This document shows positions 33,384 through 42,645 of a stretch of 64,000 nucleotides of DNA, piece by piece. Each line of letters starts with the position of its first letter. Within the stretch, counting starts at the first letter, position 1. A model generated the notes under the pieces. That model saw only the letters and a list, made by a program, of their open reading frames with translations. It was not told where the DNA came from and did no database searches. The DNA is from Amycolatopsis roodepoortensis (GTDB taxonomy: Bacteria > Actinomycetota > Actinomycetes > Mycobacteriales > Pseudonocardiaceae). The stretch spans positions 868,001 to 932,000 of the forward strand of contig NZ_JADBEJ010000001.1 in the NCBI RefSeq assembly GCF_014873915.1, read 5' to 3'. The translations under genes and the position numbers were made by a program.

Positions 33384-36300
33384 CTAAAGGGTGATCTTGT
33401 CGATGTTGGGGCCGCCGTTCGCTGTGGTGGCGACCGCCTTGATCTTGTTCACTCCCGCCGCCAGCGGGACCTTGACGGTTCTGGTCGTCCAGTTCGGCCA
33501 GGCCCCGGTGCCGCCGAAGCCGACACCGGATGCGCTGATCGAGCCGTTGACGGAGAAGTCCAGCGGCCGGTTCGCCGTCGTCCCGTTGGCATACCGGACG
33601 ACGACGTCGTAAGTGCCCGCGGACGGCACGTTCACCGCCCACTCGACCGAGCTGCCCGCGACGTTGTCGTAGTTGACGAATCCGGTGCCGGTGAACCCGG
33701 CGTGGTTCGACTCGACCGCGCCCTGGACGATCGTGGCGTCCTCCGCCTGGTAATCGACCGGGTTGCCGGGGCCGGAGCCGTCGGCCGGAACGGTCTGCGT
33801 GCCGGTGTTCCAGCCCGAGACCCGCACCGACGGCTTGGAGCCCTTGAGGTCGGCGGTGCGGTACTTCGCGGTCAGCGTGGTCGTCTCACCCGGCCAGAGG
33901 CTCACCGCGTTGTCGTTCCACTCCACCGGCAGCACCGGTTTGCCCGCGGCGTCCACGACCTTCGAGTCCACGTAGAACGCCGGGAGCTTGCCGCCCGAGG
34001 TGTTCTTCAGCGTCACGGTGGTCGTGGTGGTGCCGTCGCCACCGGCGACCGACTTCGCCGTCGCGCTGACCGCGGACTGGCCGAGGTTCTTCAGCCCGGT
34101 CAGGTCGGCGTAACCCGACTGGGGTGTGTAGTACCAGTCGCTGCCGGCCCAGTTCAGCGTGTCGGCCTTGGTGGAGAGCCAGTACACGTTCCGGCTGACC
34201 TCCTTGCCCGACGAGTCGGTGAGCACCAGCTTCGCCAGGTAAGTCGTCGACAGCCCGCTCACCGCCGGGACGGTGACCGCGGTGGCCTTGGCGCCCAGCG
34301 CGCCGACCGACAGTCCGGTCTTGGTGTTGCTGTACTTCTCGGTGCCGTCGAGGTTGTACAGCTTCGTGGTCGCCGTCAGCCCGCTCACCGCGTTCGACGT
34401 CTGGTTGATCACCACGACCGACCGGTTGTCGTGCGAGTACTGGATGTGCAGCGGCTCGTTGGCCTTCTTCGCCCCGTAGTAGGCGCCGTTCTGGTCCATG
34501 TAGGCGTCGAACAGCTGCCAGTGCAGCGAGGTCCACGGGCTGTTGAGCATCCAGTAGATCAACCCGGTCGACGGATTGGTCGAGTCGGTGTAGTTGCGCG
34601 AGTGCGACTCGAACTCCGCGCGGACGTTCTCGTACTGCGCGAGCTGCGCCTTCCGTACGAAGTCGTTCAGGTCGGCCGGCGCGCCGTAGCGCTTGGTGAG
34701 CGCGTTGGCGAACAGCTTCAGGTTCGCGAACGTCGTCGACGAAGAACGGTGGTACTGGGGTGCCGACGGGTCCTTCCACATCGTTTCCAGCTCACTGTCC
34801 GACATCATCCGCTTCAACGTGTCCATCGTCGGGATGTCGACACCCGCGCTGGTCTCGGAGTTGAAGCTCCAGGCGCCACCGCGGTCCTTCTGCGACTTGT
34901 CGTACCAGTAGACGGGCGGGACGTAGTCGTACGGGCCGTTCATCTTCATGCCGGAGGCGCCCGTGATCGGGGACGGCCTCTTCGACGCCGACGGGATCAC
35001 CGGAAGGGTGAAGTCGGCGGCCTTCATCGCGTCGAGGTAGCCCTGCTCGATCCGCCGGTCCGGCGCGAAGTCGCTGCCGATGTGGAAGGAGATGACGCTC
35101 GGGTGGTCACGCAGGCGCTCGGCCTCGGAGAACATCGACGCCTTGGCGATCGGGTAGTCCGACTCGACCCACGGCTCGCCCTTCTCCTCGCCGTTGACGT
35201 GTCCTTCCCATTTGTCGCAGCATTCCCAGCCGGGCATGGTCAGCACACCGAGGTCGTCGGCGAGGTCGAAGAACTCGTCCGGCTCGATGTGGCCTTCCAG
35301 GCGGACCGTGTTGAGCCCGAGGTTCAGCACGTATTTGAGCTTGTCGGCCGCCGCGGTCTCGTTCCAGCGCAGGAACAGGTCCGGCGTGTAGCCACCGCCG
35401 CGGATCAGCAGCGGTTTGCCGTTGACGCTGTACTGCCGTCCACCGCTGGAGTTCAGCGGCGCCTTGACGTCGCGGACACCGAACTTCGACTTCGAGGTGT
35501 CGGACGGCGTGCCGCCGACACTCGCGGTCAGGTCGAGTTCGTACCGGTGCTGGCCGCCCATTCCGGCGGGCCACCAGAGATTCGGCTTGTCGAGGCCGAC
35601 CACCGGGAACGTCACGGTCTTGCGTTCCTTGGCGGCCAGCGAGACCGTCTGGGTGACCGGCTTGCCCGCGACCGTGCCGGCGACGGTGGCCTGCACCGCG
35701 TTCGCCGTGTCGTTGCGGACGTCGGCCTTCACGGTCAGGTCGGCGTGGTCGAGCGAGGAGTTCAGCTTCTGGACCACGTGGGCGCTGCGCAGCGCGACCG
35801 GGCCGCTGCGGCGGACGAGGACGTCGCGCACGATGCCCATGTTCTGGTCCGGCGGGGTCTGCGCCCAGTCGATCCAGCCCATCGAGAGGTCGTTGTTGGG
35901 GTCGTTGGGGTAGACCTTGAACGCGACGCTGTTGACGCCCGGGCGCACGTGCGAGGTGATGTCCAGGTCGTGGCGGGTGTAGGCGCCGTTGATTTGGTCC
36001 TTCGTCGCGATCCTTGTGCCGTTGACCCAGACGTCGGCCTTGGAGAGCACGCCGCTGAAGTCGAGGTACGTCCGCTTCGAGGTGTCGTCGACGTTCAGGT
36101 CCGTCCGGTACCACCACGGCACCGAGAACTGCGCGGTCGGGACGTTCTTCATGTTCGTCGAGTAGAACGGGTCGGCGTACTTGCCGTTCTGCAGCAATCC
36201 GGCGTAGACCGTGGACCGCGACGACACCGGGTACCAGCCGGCGGTGGGGAAGCCCGGCTTCGACACCGCCGAGTCGTCGCTGACCTGCGCCGACGACTGG

Positions 36301-36455
36301 ATCACGTAGCCGGGGACCGGGGTGGCGTTGCCCGCGACGGCCACCTCCGCGCCGGTGGCGACGGGGGCGGTGGTCACCCCGCAGACCGCGGCGGCCAGCG
36401 CGGTGACGGTCAAGGCCAGTAAAGGGATCCGGGTTCTCTTCTGCCGAAAACTCAC
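33384..36455 (-). CDS. csxA: Exo-beta-D-glucosaminidase (GH2), secreted
   Basis: The 1,023-aa precursor removes glucosamine from the non-reducing end of chitosan oligomers outside the cell. A signal peptide (RIPLLALTVTALAAAVCG, cleavage near ATG-AE) leads into a GH2 sugar-binding domain, immunoglobulin-like domains, a TIM barrel and a C-terminal CBM35 (from about residue 895, DYQAEDATIVQGAVESNHAG). The catalytic acid is Asp462 in HIGSDFAP, an Asp where most GH2 enzymes have Glu, and the nucleophile is Glu534 in FNSETSAG; both match A. orientalis CsxA as I recall it. GTG 36455 follows GAGGAGG. Confidence 0.96.
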   Translation of the reverse strand: MSFRQKRTRIPLLALTVTALAAAVCGVTTAPVATGAEVAVAGNATPVPGYVIQSSAQVSDDSAVSKPGFPTAGWYPVSSRSTVYAGLLQNGKYADPFYSTNMKNVPTAQFSVPWWYRTDLNVDDTSKRTYLDFSGVLSKADVWVNGTRIATKDQINGAYTRHDLDITSHVRPGVNSVAFKVYPNDPNNDLSMGWIDWAQTPPDQNMGIVRDVLVRRSGPVALRSAHVVQKLNSSLDHADLTVKADVRNDTANAVQATVAGTVAGKPVTQTVSLAAKERKTVTFPVVGLDKPNLWWPAGMGGQHRYELDLTASVGGTPSDTSKSKFGVRDVKAPLNSSGGRQYSVNGKPLLIRGGGYTPDLFLRWNETAAADKLKYVLNLGLNTVRLEGHIEPDEFFDLADDLGVLTMPGWECCDKWEGHVNGEEKGEPWVESDYPIAKASMFSEAERLRDHPSVISFHIGSDFAPDRRIEQGYLDAMKAADFTLPVIPSASKRPSPITGASGMKMNGPYDYVPPVYWYDKSQKDRGGAWSFNSETSAGVDIPTMDTLKRMMSDSELETMWKDPSAPQYHRSSSTTFANLKLFANALTKRYGAPADLNDFVRKAQLAQYENVRAEFESHSRNYTDSTNPSTGLIYWMLNSPWTSLHWQLFDAYMDQNGAYYGAKKANEPLHIQYSHDNRSVVVINQTSNAVSGLTATTKLYNLDGTEKYSNTKTGLSVGALGAKATAVTVPAVSGLSTTYLAKLVLTDSSGKEVSRNVYWLSTKADTLNWAGSDWYYTPQSGYADLTGLKNLGQSAVSATAKSVAGGDGTTTTTVTLKNTSGGKLPAFYVDSKVVDAAGKPVLPVEWNDNAVSLWPGETTTLTAKYRTADLKGSKPSVRVSGWNTGTQTVPADGSGPGNPVDYQAEDATIVQGAVESNHAGFTGTGFVNYDNVAGSSVEWAVNVPSAGTYDVVVRYANGTTANRPLDFSVNGSISASGVGFGGTGAWPNWTTRTVKVPLAAGVNKIKAVATTANGGPNIDKITL

Positions 36456-36500
36456 GAGCGCGCCTCCTCGGGCACACGGCGGCGGACCTTTGGTGAAATC

Positions 36501-36519
36501 GTTAAGAAAGTTCCCTAAC
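36501..36519 (-). promoter_or_regulatory. Candidate operator upstream of csxA
   Basis: GTTAAGAAAGTTCCCTAAC is an imperfect palindrome 46 bp before the csxA start in an A+T-rich spot. It resembles the AGAAA-type boxes I recall for chitosanase repressors of the CsnR (ROK) kind; this match is from memory and needs checking. Confidence 0.35.
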
Positions 36520-36579
36520 AATGTTGGGGAGATAGTAGCCGCCACCGCACGCGGAGAACAGACCCTCGCGCCGGGTTCG

Positions 36580-36972
36580 TCAGCCGACGGGCGCCACGTA
36601 GATCCACTGCCCGTCGACGCGGACGAAGTGGCTGTTCTCGTGCATGCTGCCGGGTTGGCGATCCTGGCGGTAGTGGGCCCGGAACTCCACGGTGCCCTCC
36701 TTTTCCAGCAGTCCGCCGCCGGTCTTGCCGAGGATCTCCAGGAACGTCCAACGCTGTCCGGGATCGAGCTCGAGCTCGGCGGGCCTGGTCTTCGGATGCC
36801 AGGTCTTCGTGAGATACGCGGTGTCGCCGACGGCGAACGCGCTGAACCGCGACCGCATCAGCAGTTCGGCGGTGGGCGCGGTCGCGGCTCCCCGGTGGAA
36901 GCGGCCGCAGCACGCGCCATAGGGCTCGCCAAGGCCGCAGGGGCAACGGGACTCGTCGGTGATCACGGGCAC
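36580..36972 (-). CDS. YchJ-family (UPF0225) SEC-C motif protein
   Basis: The 130-aa protein begins with a SEC-C zinc-binding motif (CPCGLGEPYGACCGRFH) and continues with an NTF2-like fold (ELLMRSRFSAFAVGDTAYLTKTWH). The family is widespread and its function is not settled. The start is GTG 36972 or GTG 36966, 13 to 20 bp after the upstream gene, so the two are probably co-transcribed. Confidence 0.88.
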   Translation of the reverse strand: MPVITDESRCPCGLGEPYGACCGRFHRGAATAPTAELLMRSRFSAFAVGDTAYLTKTWHPKTRPAELELDPGQRWTFLEILGKTGGGLLEKEGTVEFRAHYRQDRQPGSMHENSHFVRVDGQWIYVAPVG

Positions 36973-36985
36973 GCCGACGATTGTG

Positions 36986-37363
36986 TCATCGCGCCGCCGC
37001 GGTGGTTTCGAGGTCTCGCGCCTGCTTGAGCCAGCCGGTGAACAGATCGGCGTCGATGTCCTCGACGGAGCGCAGCTTGACGTGCGCCATCTCCCGCGCG
37101 CTCGCCTCCAGCCTGCCGGACTCGTCGTCGACGAGCTGCCCTTTCCACAGGGCGAAGGTGACGTACGACGAGTAGGCCTTCAGCAGGCAGACGAGGTTCT
37201 TCCCGACGGCTTCGCCAACGCTCCAGGTCGGGGAGGCGTGGTACATCGCCTCGATGGAACCGGGCAGGGCGGCGTTGACGATCGGGCGCAACGCGGTGGC
37301 GACTTCGCGCAGGTTCTCGGGCAGGGCGGCGATGTAGTCGTCGACGTTCGCGAACTTGGCCAT
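36986..37363 (-). CDS. DUF1801 domain protein
   Basis: The product (125 aa) has the YdhG/DUF1801 fold (DDYIAALPENLREVATALRP...EAMYHASPTWSV...YVTFALWKG). Function in the family is unknown; an iron-chaperone-like fold related to frataxin has been proposed for some members. ATG 37363 follows AAGGAG and fits the family start; the frame extends to 37429 without support. Confidence 0.85.
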   Translation of the reverse strand: MAKFANVDDYIAALPENLREVATALRPIVNAALPGSIEAMYHASPTWSVGEAVGKNLVCLLKAYSSYVTFALWKGQLVDDESGRLEASAREMAHVKLRSVEDIDADLFTGWLKQARDLETTAAAR

Positions 37364-37439
37364 GACTCGTTCTCCTTCGGTCGGTGTGCTGCTGCGTTCA
37401 GCTAACCGTCCGAAGGTTGAAGTTGTCAAGACAAAAAAT

Positions 37440-37643
37440 TTAGTCGGCGGGTTTGAATGTCCGACCTCGTGTTTCCAACGCCTCGCGGATGATGCGGAGC
37501 GCTTTGGGGCCGACGCCGTGCAGGCTCGCCAGCTCGGCTTCGGTGGCGCGGGTGAAGTGCTCCAGCCGGGTGTAACCAGCGGCGGTGAAGGCGCGTGTCG
37601 CCGGGTTGCCGATGCCGGGCGGCAGGTCGGTCTGTTCGTTCAT
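37440..37643 (-). CDS. Small helix-hairpin-helix protein
   Basis: This 67-aa protein contains one helix-hairpin-helix DNA-binding unit (LASLHGVGPKALRIIREAL), like the C-terminal part of RNA polymerase alpha and of many repair proteins. ATG 37643 follows AGAGGA. It starts 15 bp after the helicase gene and is probably in the same operon, which suggests a shared role in DNA handling. Confidence 0.8.
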   Translation of the reverse strand: MNEQTDLPPGIGNPATRAFTAAGYTRLEHFTRATEAELASLHGVGPKALRIIREALETRGRTFKPAD

Positions 37644-37658
37644 GGGTGTCCTCTTCGG

Positions 37659-39929
37659 TCAGTGGCCGTGCCGTCGCATCCATTGTGGACTGCAACAGAA
37701 CTCGCACGGTTCGAGCTCACCGGGGGCGACGGAACCCCAGGCGAGGCGCGTGACGTCGTGGACGTTCATGCCCTGCCGATGCGCGCGCCCCTGGCCCTTG
37801 CGCAGCCAAGTGCAGTCCGGGTCGTTGTGATACGCGTTTCCCCCGGAGGTCCGGAAGCCGTGGGAGAGGACGTTCGGTGGCGGCTTACGGCACAGTGAGC
37901 ACCAAGAGATCGGCATGTCGTGGACGCAGTCCTCTTCGGCTTCCACGGCTTTCGCCGGCTCATCGGCCTGCTCGGGCGCGGTGTCGTCGAGCACGCCCCA
38001 CCAGAGGAAGTCGCGGGCCCGCGTCGCCGCGACGAGATGCTGCCTGCCGCGCAACTCGCGGCGTTCCTCCTCGGCCTGGCTGCCGGTCACGCTCTCGTGG
38101 GTGTTCTGCAGTACCAGCACGGCCTCGAAGTCCAAGCCCTTCGCCCGGTGCACAGTGCCGACCTTGAGCTTGCCGTCGGCCGCACCGGTGTAGTTCTCCA
38201 GTGCCAGCGTGGGGATCCCGGCCGCACGCAGGATCTCGACGCATCGGCCGAGATCCTTGTGGTGGAAGACGATCAGCGCCGAATGATCAAGGCGCGCCGT
38301 CAGTTTCCGGACCGCTTCGACCAGCGCGCCGGGCAGTTCTCCGGACGTGCCCCGCCAGGTCTCGGTCGTTCCGCCCTCACTGGCGGACTCGGCCGCGCGG
38401 AGAGCGATCCCGTCCGCGCCGTCGAGATCGTCGACCCGGTTCGTCGCGTCGAAACGTCGAGCGAAGCCCAGAACCTCGGCACGGTTGCGGTAGTTCACCT
38501 TCAGGATCTCGCCGCGGCCCTGGACGGGGATACCGGCGTCGGACAGTCGCCAGCCGCCGGGGTAGACCTGCTGCTGACCGTCTCCGACCAGCAGAAGCCG
38601 GTTCGGGCCGTCACCGGCCAGCTCACGCAGCAGCCGCAGTCCGCACAGCGGGATGTCCTGCACCTCGTCGACGACGACTCCCGCATACGGCGTTTCGAGC
38701 GGCCGCCTCGCGAGTTCGGTGCGGCCGAGCTCGATCAGGTCGTTGTAGTCGTGCACGCCCCTTTCGGCCAGTCCTCGCTGGTAGTGCTCATAAAGGTTCC
38801 AGACGCGCGCTTTCTGGCTCGCGTCGAGCCGGAGGATCCGGCCACGCCGCTGGACCGCGACGTAGCCGGCAAGCGTCGTGATGCCCCTGCCCTTGATCAC
38901 CCGGTCCAGTTCCGTGCGCCAGTAGTCGACGCTCGGTTCGATGACCTGCAACTTCTCACGGTGGGCCATCCACGCGAAGCTGAACGCCGTGTCGATCTTG
39001 CGCCGATCCACCTGCACGGGCACGTCGCGCTCGGCGAGGAACCGGCGGACCCAGGCGTGCAGGTTCGTGAACTCGACGCGACCGTCCAGCTCGGGTGCGA
39101 GCCGGTCGAAGGCCGTCTTGATCACGGAAGGCAGCGTGTGGACGTAGGTGGTGAACAGCAGCGGCCCGGTACTGACCCGGGCCAGATGCCTGAGCCGGTG
39201 GAGAGCGACGACCGTCTTGCCGGTCCCCGCCGGGCCACTGATCCGCGCCGGCCCCGAGTAGTCCCGCTTGACGATCGCGTTCTGCTGAGGATGCAGGAAG
39301 GTGAGCCACGAATCGAACGGACGTCGCTGGGCTGCTCCGACTTGGTCTTCGATCAGTTCGGTGACGTCCAGCAGCCCTCCCGTGCTCGGCTCACGGTCCG
39401 GCTGCTGGACGGCCAGGGGCAGGTAGCCGCGCAGCCGTCGTTCCGCCTGCTCCGCGATGGTGGCGACCGACCGTTTGTCGAGATGGAGCGCGTCCCGCCG
39501 GAAAATCCGGCCGAGGCTCGACTCGGTCAGTGACCAGTGGACGCCGTCCTGACGGGGATCGCCCGCACCCTGGCCGATCACCGCGAGGTGGATAGCGCTT
39601 TCGGCCAGGGAACGGCCCTGTGGTCCGGGGATTCCGGCAAAGCGCTCTTTCGCATGGCGCAGGATCTGGTTCGCGGTCTCGAAATCGGGCCCCTTGTCCG
39701 AGATCAGGAGAGCGAAAACGCCGGTCTGCCCGATCAGGAAGGCGTCCGCGCTCCGGCTGTCGCCCGACGGCAGCGCCGCCTTGACCATGAGCCGCCAGCC
39801 CGTACCGGTCCGGCTGAGCAAGGCGGTGAGCACGTTGCGTTGTAGTGAGTCCAGACCGGTGAAGGTTCTCGCGAGAATTTCTCGAGCCTGGGCTTCGAGT
39901 CGCCTTCTGGAATGGTCGCTCCTGCTCAC
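37659..39929 (-). CDS. UvrD-like superfamily 1 helicase with NERD-like N-terminus
   Basis: The 756-aa protein has an N-terminal ~180-residue region resembling a NERD nuclease domain (SADAFLIGQTGVFALLISDK), though the usual catalytic acids are not all evident. The helicase core follows: Walker A ISGPAGTGKTVVALHRL, Walker B VVDEVQDIP, motif III LLLVGDGQQQVY and a late motif TVHRAKGLDFEAVLVLQN. The last ~70 residues carry Cys/His clusters (WCSLCRKPP, DPDCTW, CEFCCSPQ) that probably bind zinc. GTG 39929 has GGAAAG just upstream. It lies between an unknown membrane-type gene and a helix-hairpin-helix gene with gaps of 28 and 15 bp. Confidence 0.85.
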   Translation of the reverse strand: MSRSDHSRRRLEAQAREILARTFTGLDSLQRNVLTALLSRTGTGWRLMVKAALPSGDSRSADAFLIGQTGVFALLISDKGPDFETANQILRHAKERFAGIPGPQGRSLAESAIHLAVIGQGAGDPRQDGVHWSLTESSLGRIFRRDALHLDKRSVATIAEQAERRLRGYLPLAVQQPDREPSTGGLLDVTELIEDQVGAAQRRPFDSWLTFLHPQQNAIVKRDYSGPARISGPAGTGKTVVALHRLRHLARVSTGPLLFTTYVHTLPSVIKTAFDRLAPELDGRVEFTNLHAWVRRFLAERDVPVQVDRRKIDTAFSFAWMAHREKLQVIEPSVDYWRTELDRVIKGRGITTLAGYVAVQRRGRILRLDASQKARVWNLYEHYQRGLAERGVHDYNDLIELGRTELARRPLETPYAGVVVDEVQDIPLCGLRLLRELAGDGPNRLLLVGDGQQQVYPGGWRLSDAGIPVQGRGEILKVNYRNRAEVLGFARRFDATNRVDDLDGADGIALRAAESASEGGTTETWRGTSGELPGALVEAVRKLTARLDHSALIVFHHKDLGRCVEILRAAGIPTLALENYTGAADGKLKVGTVHRAKGLDFEAVLVLQNTHESVTGSQAEEERRELRGRQHLVAATRARDFLWWGVLDDTAPEQADEPAKAVEAEEDCVHDMPISWCSLCRKPPPNVLSHGFRTSGGNAYHNDPDCTWLRKGQGRAHRQGMNVHDVTRLAWGSVAPGELEPCEFCCSPQWMRRHGH

Positions 39930-39957
39930 ATGCTTTCCGTTCGTCGGTGGTGGTGGT

Positions 39958-40587
39958 TCAAGGTGCGGGGAACTCGACGGCGACATCGACGGCCGTCTCA
40001 AGCGCCGCTTCGCTCGGCCGTCCGGAGGCGGGCGCGGATTCGGCGATCACGACCAGCTTCTTGGCCTGCCGGGAGTCGTAGTTCTTGCCGGTGAAACGGC
40101 TTCCCGGCGGCGCCTCGCCGAAGAGCACGACGTTGCCGGTGCCGTCCTTGTCGACGAGCCGTTTCAGATCGCTCGCATCGCTTGCCTTCGGCATCTTCAC
40201 CCAGGCGACGGAGACGGTGATGGTGTTGCCGGCGCCATCGTCGACGATGACCAGCATGCGGTCGAGATCGACGCAAGGATGGCGCAGGAAGAAGCGCTGG
40301 ACTTCGCCGAAGGAATGCGGTCCGCATTCGAGCTCCCGTTTGGCGGTCTTCTTCAGCTGACGCCAGCCCAAGCGTTGCCAGGATTCGGAATGGCGGCCCT
40401 TCTGGGCGGATTTCTTGCTGGAGCTTTTGCCTTTGAGGGCTTGGCTCGCGGCGGAATCCAGGGAGGCTGCGGTGCCTCCACCTATGCCGTTGGTGGCGGC
40501 GACGACCACTCCTGCCGTGGCCATCGCGCCCGCGCCGTACTTGTATTTGACCCAACGGCCGTCCGGGCCGCGAGGTTGATTCACCAT
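39958..40587 (-). CDS. Hypothetical protein (209 aa), first gene of the helicase operon
   Basis: I do not recognise this protein. An N-terminal glycine/alanine stretch (AGAMATAGVVVAATNGIGGG) could enter a membrane. A lysine-rich linker follows, then a beta-rich domain (LDRMLVIVDDGAGNTITVSV and NVVLFGEAPPGSRFTG). ATG 40587 follows GGAG at good spacing. Only 28 bp separate it from the helicase, so the two products probably work together. Confidence 0.7.
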   Translation of the reverse strand: MVNQPRGPDGRWVKYKYGAGAMATAGVVVAATNGIGGGTAASLDSAASQALKGKSSSKKSAQKGRHSESWQRLGWRQLKKTAKRELECGPHSFGEVQRFFLRHPCVDLDRMLVIVDDGAGNTITVSVAWVKMPKASDASDLKRLVDKDGTGNVVLFGEAPPGSRFTGKNYDSRQAKKLVVIAESAPASGRPSEAALETAVDVAVEFPAP

Positions 40588-40730
40588 GATGCGCTCCGTC
40601 CCCTCCCAAGTCCGGAACGGCGATCTTGCTCCGGCTTTTGCGGAATAATCGAGGACTCCTGCGCCAATACGCCCGAACGGCGCAATCGATATCGGGGTTT
40701 CCGCCGGTACTGAACAGTTTTAGGCATGAC

Positions 40731-40766
40731 GAGGGGCCCGTCGCCGGTGTGGCTGGCGGGCTCCTC
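40731..40766 (-). terminator. Hairpin after the DUF222-HNH gene
   Basis: GAGGGGCCCGTCGCC and GGCGGGCTCCTC form an imperfect stem 6 bp past the stop codon of the gene at 40772-42025. Confidence 0.5.
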
Positions 40767-40771
40767 GGGGT

Positions 40772-42025
40772 TCAGCGGTGGTGGAGGGTGTTGCGTCGGG
40801 GTTGGCGGAGCGGATCTCGATACTGGGGTGGGATGAACTCCGGTAATCCGTCGGCGGCCATCCGGACTTCCCAGTCGCCGTGGTGGATCAGCCGGTGGTG
40901 GAAACCGCACAGCAGCACGAGATTCCGGAGATCTGTCGGCCCGCCGTCTGCCCAGTGGATGATGTGGTGGGCGTGGCAATTCTTGGGTTTCCGATGGCAT
41001 CCGGGGAACGCGCAGCCACCATCGCGGATGTTGAGCGCCCGTCTCTGACCTGGGGTGACGAATCGTCTGAGTCGTCCTACGTCGAGGGGTTCACCGGCGG
41101 CGCTCAGCACGACCGGGAGCATGAGGCAGTCGCAGGCGGCGAGTCGGGCTTCGCGGGCGGTCATCGTTCCGACGAAGTCGAGGCAGGCGGTGCCGAGGCC
41201 GGATTTGAGTTCGTCGAGTCCGATGGTGACGTGGACGAGGGTGCGGTAGCCGCTGGTTCCGGGTTGGTCGGGGCAGGCGATCGCGAGGTCGAGGAGTTCG
41301 GCCCAGGCGTCTCCCAGGCGTTCGCATTTCATCCGCAGGTCCGCTTGGCCGAATTCGTCGACCGGTCGCGGCTGGGCGTAGGCCTCGAGTGCGGCGGCGG
41401 TGCGGGCACCGGTCTCGTCGTCCAGCAGCCCGGTCAGTTTCCAGAAGCCGTCTCTGCGGCGTTCCAGGGTGAGTTCGCGGCGTGGTTCCTTGGGCTCAGG
41501 CTCCTTGGGTTCGTTGCCGTCGGGGTCGAGCCAGCCCAGCAGTTTCGCTTCAGCGTCCACCAACTGATGGGGACCGGCGTTCGGGGCGAGGTTGGCGAGG
41601 ATCTTCTCCGCGACCGCTCGATCCTCGGCCGAGGTGTCGGCGGGGAGCCTCTTCAAGATCTCCAGGATCTGGTCGATCCGTTCGTCCCCGACCAGCCCTT
41701 CGGCGGCGACGGCGGCGGTCTCGGGTGCCACGGCCGGGGCTTCGGTGCCATCCAGGTTCCGCGTCGGGTTCAAAGCGATCGCCCGCTTCACCACCGCGCC
41801 CGCTTCACCGCGCGACAACCCCGCCATCTCCGCGAGCCAGCTCGCCGTACTGCCATGCCCGAACAAATCCTTGGCGCCCCGAGACTCGACCTCCGCCAGA
41901 AACCGTCCCAAACCAGCGGTGGCCATCCGGATCACCTGCAGGGACTGCTGCACGCCATGGGCAAGCTCCAGCTTGCCGGCACGCCACAACTCCTGCGGCA
42001 ACTCGGGAAGGAAGGTCTCGGACAC
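40772..42025 (-). CDS. DUF222/HNH endonuclease domain protein (13E12-like)
   Basis: The 417-aa protein joins an N-terminal DUF222 region to a C-terminal HNH nuclease module (CAFPGCHRKPKNCHAHHIIH, then DLRNLVLLCGFHHRLIH), with the Cys pairs and His residues complete. Such proteins are numerous in actinobacteria, and some sit in repeat or mobile contexts; their target is unknown. GTG 42025 is set by a TATTAT box that ends 6 nt upstream. Confidence 0.88.
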   Translation of the reverse strand: MSETFLPELPQELWRAGKLELAHGVQQSLQVIRMATAGLGRFLAEVESRGAKDLFGHGSTASWLAEMAGLSRGEAGAVVKRAIALNPTRNLDGTEAPAVAPETAAVAAEGLVGDERIDQILEILKRLPADTSAEDRAVAEKILANLAPNAGPHQLVDAEAKLLGWLDPDGNEPKEPEPKEPRRELTLERRRDGFWKLTGLLDDETGARTAAALEAYAQPRPVDEFGQADLRMKCERLGDAWAELLDLAIACPDQPGTSGYRTLVHVTIGLDELKSGLGTACLDFVGTMTAREARLAACDCLMLPVVLSAAGEPLDVGRLRRFVTPGQRRALNIRDGGCAFPGCHRKPKNCHAHHIIHWADGGPTDLRNLVLLCGFHHRLIHHGDWEVRMAADGLPEFIPPQYRDPLRQPRRNTLHHR

Positions 42026-42031
42026 GCCTCC

Positions 42032-42037
42032 ATAATA
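42032..42037 (-). promoter_or_regulatory. Leaderless -10 box of the DUF222-HNH gene
   Basis: TATTAT (minus strand) ends 6 nt before the GTG at 42025 and fixes that start against longer reading frames. Confidence 0.5.
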
Positions 42038-42145
42038 CCGCGATTCATCGAACAGGTGTTCGTAATTTAAGCGACAAGCGAAACGCGCGAACAACACCGA
42101 AGGGTGATGTCGCCGCGCAGGGAGATCACGCAAAGAAAGCGTGAC

Positions 42146-42199
42146 GCATTTAGTCGGCTAAATGCTGGCAGGTGTGAAGCAAGTAGTCGGCTAAATGCG
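42146..42199. repeat. GCATTTAG-TCGG-CTAAATGC palindrome plus direct copy
   Basis: A perfect 20-bp palindrome at 42146-42165 is followed at 42183-42199 by a second copy of AGTCGGCTAAATGC and by a more diverged one near 42210. The DNA lies upstream of the gene at 42253 and has no coding signal. Confidence 0.65.
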
Positions 42200-42239
42200 T
42201 ACGAAGCAAGTGGTCGACCGAACGCGAAGGGTCGTCGCC

Positions 42240-42245
42240 TAGCAT
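42240..42245 (+). promoter_or_regulatory. Leaderless -10 box of the monooxygenase-like gene
   Basis: TAGCAT ends 7 nt before the ATG at 42253. Confidence 0.5.
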
Positions 42246-42252
42246 CGGCACC

Positions 42253-42564
42253 ATGACGACAGGCACCAAGACGACAGTGGAACTGACCCGCTTCAAGGTC
42301 CCGGCCGACCAGGCGGACGAACTGCTCCAGGCCCGGCCCGCGATGCTCGCCGACTTCCGGGCCGACCGGGAAGGGTTCCTGGACGCCCAGCTGATCCGGG
42401 TCGACGACGAGACCTGGCTCGACGTCGTGTGGTGGCGCTCCTCGGAGGACTTCGCCGCGTCCCGGGAGAAGGGGGCGAACCTGCCGGGGATCAAGGCGTT
42501 CTTCGCTCCCATCACCGAGTTGATCTCCGCTGAGGAGGGCAGCACCGGGGATTTCCGGGCGTAG
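42253..42564 (+). CDS. ABM (antibiotic biosynthesis monooxygenase-like) domain protein
   Basis: This 103-aa protein has the ferredoxin-like dimeric alpha/beta barrel of the ABM superfamily (VELTRFKVPADQADELLQAR...TWLDVVWWRSSEDF). Members act on quinones, heme or other aromatics, or have no known activity. No active-site residue can be assigned. It is a separate transcription unit with a probable leaderless start. Confidence 0.75.
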   Translation: MTTGTKTTVELTRFKVPADQADELLQARPAMLADFRADREGFLDAQLIRVDDETWLDVVWWRSSEDFAASREKGANLPGIKAFFAPITELISAEEGSTGDFRA

Positions 42565-42645
42565 CCCACATACCGGGACAGGAAATATCATCACCGCCCG
42601 CCCGTTGACCTGGGGGAAGAGCGAGGCCACGGGAAGGGATCGGCG

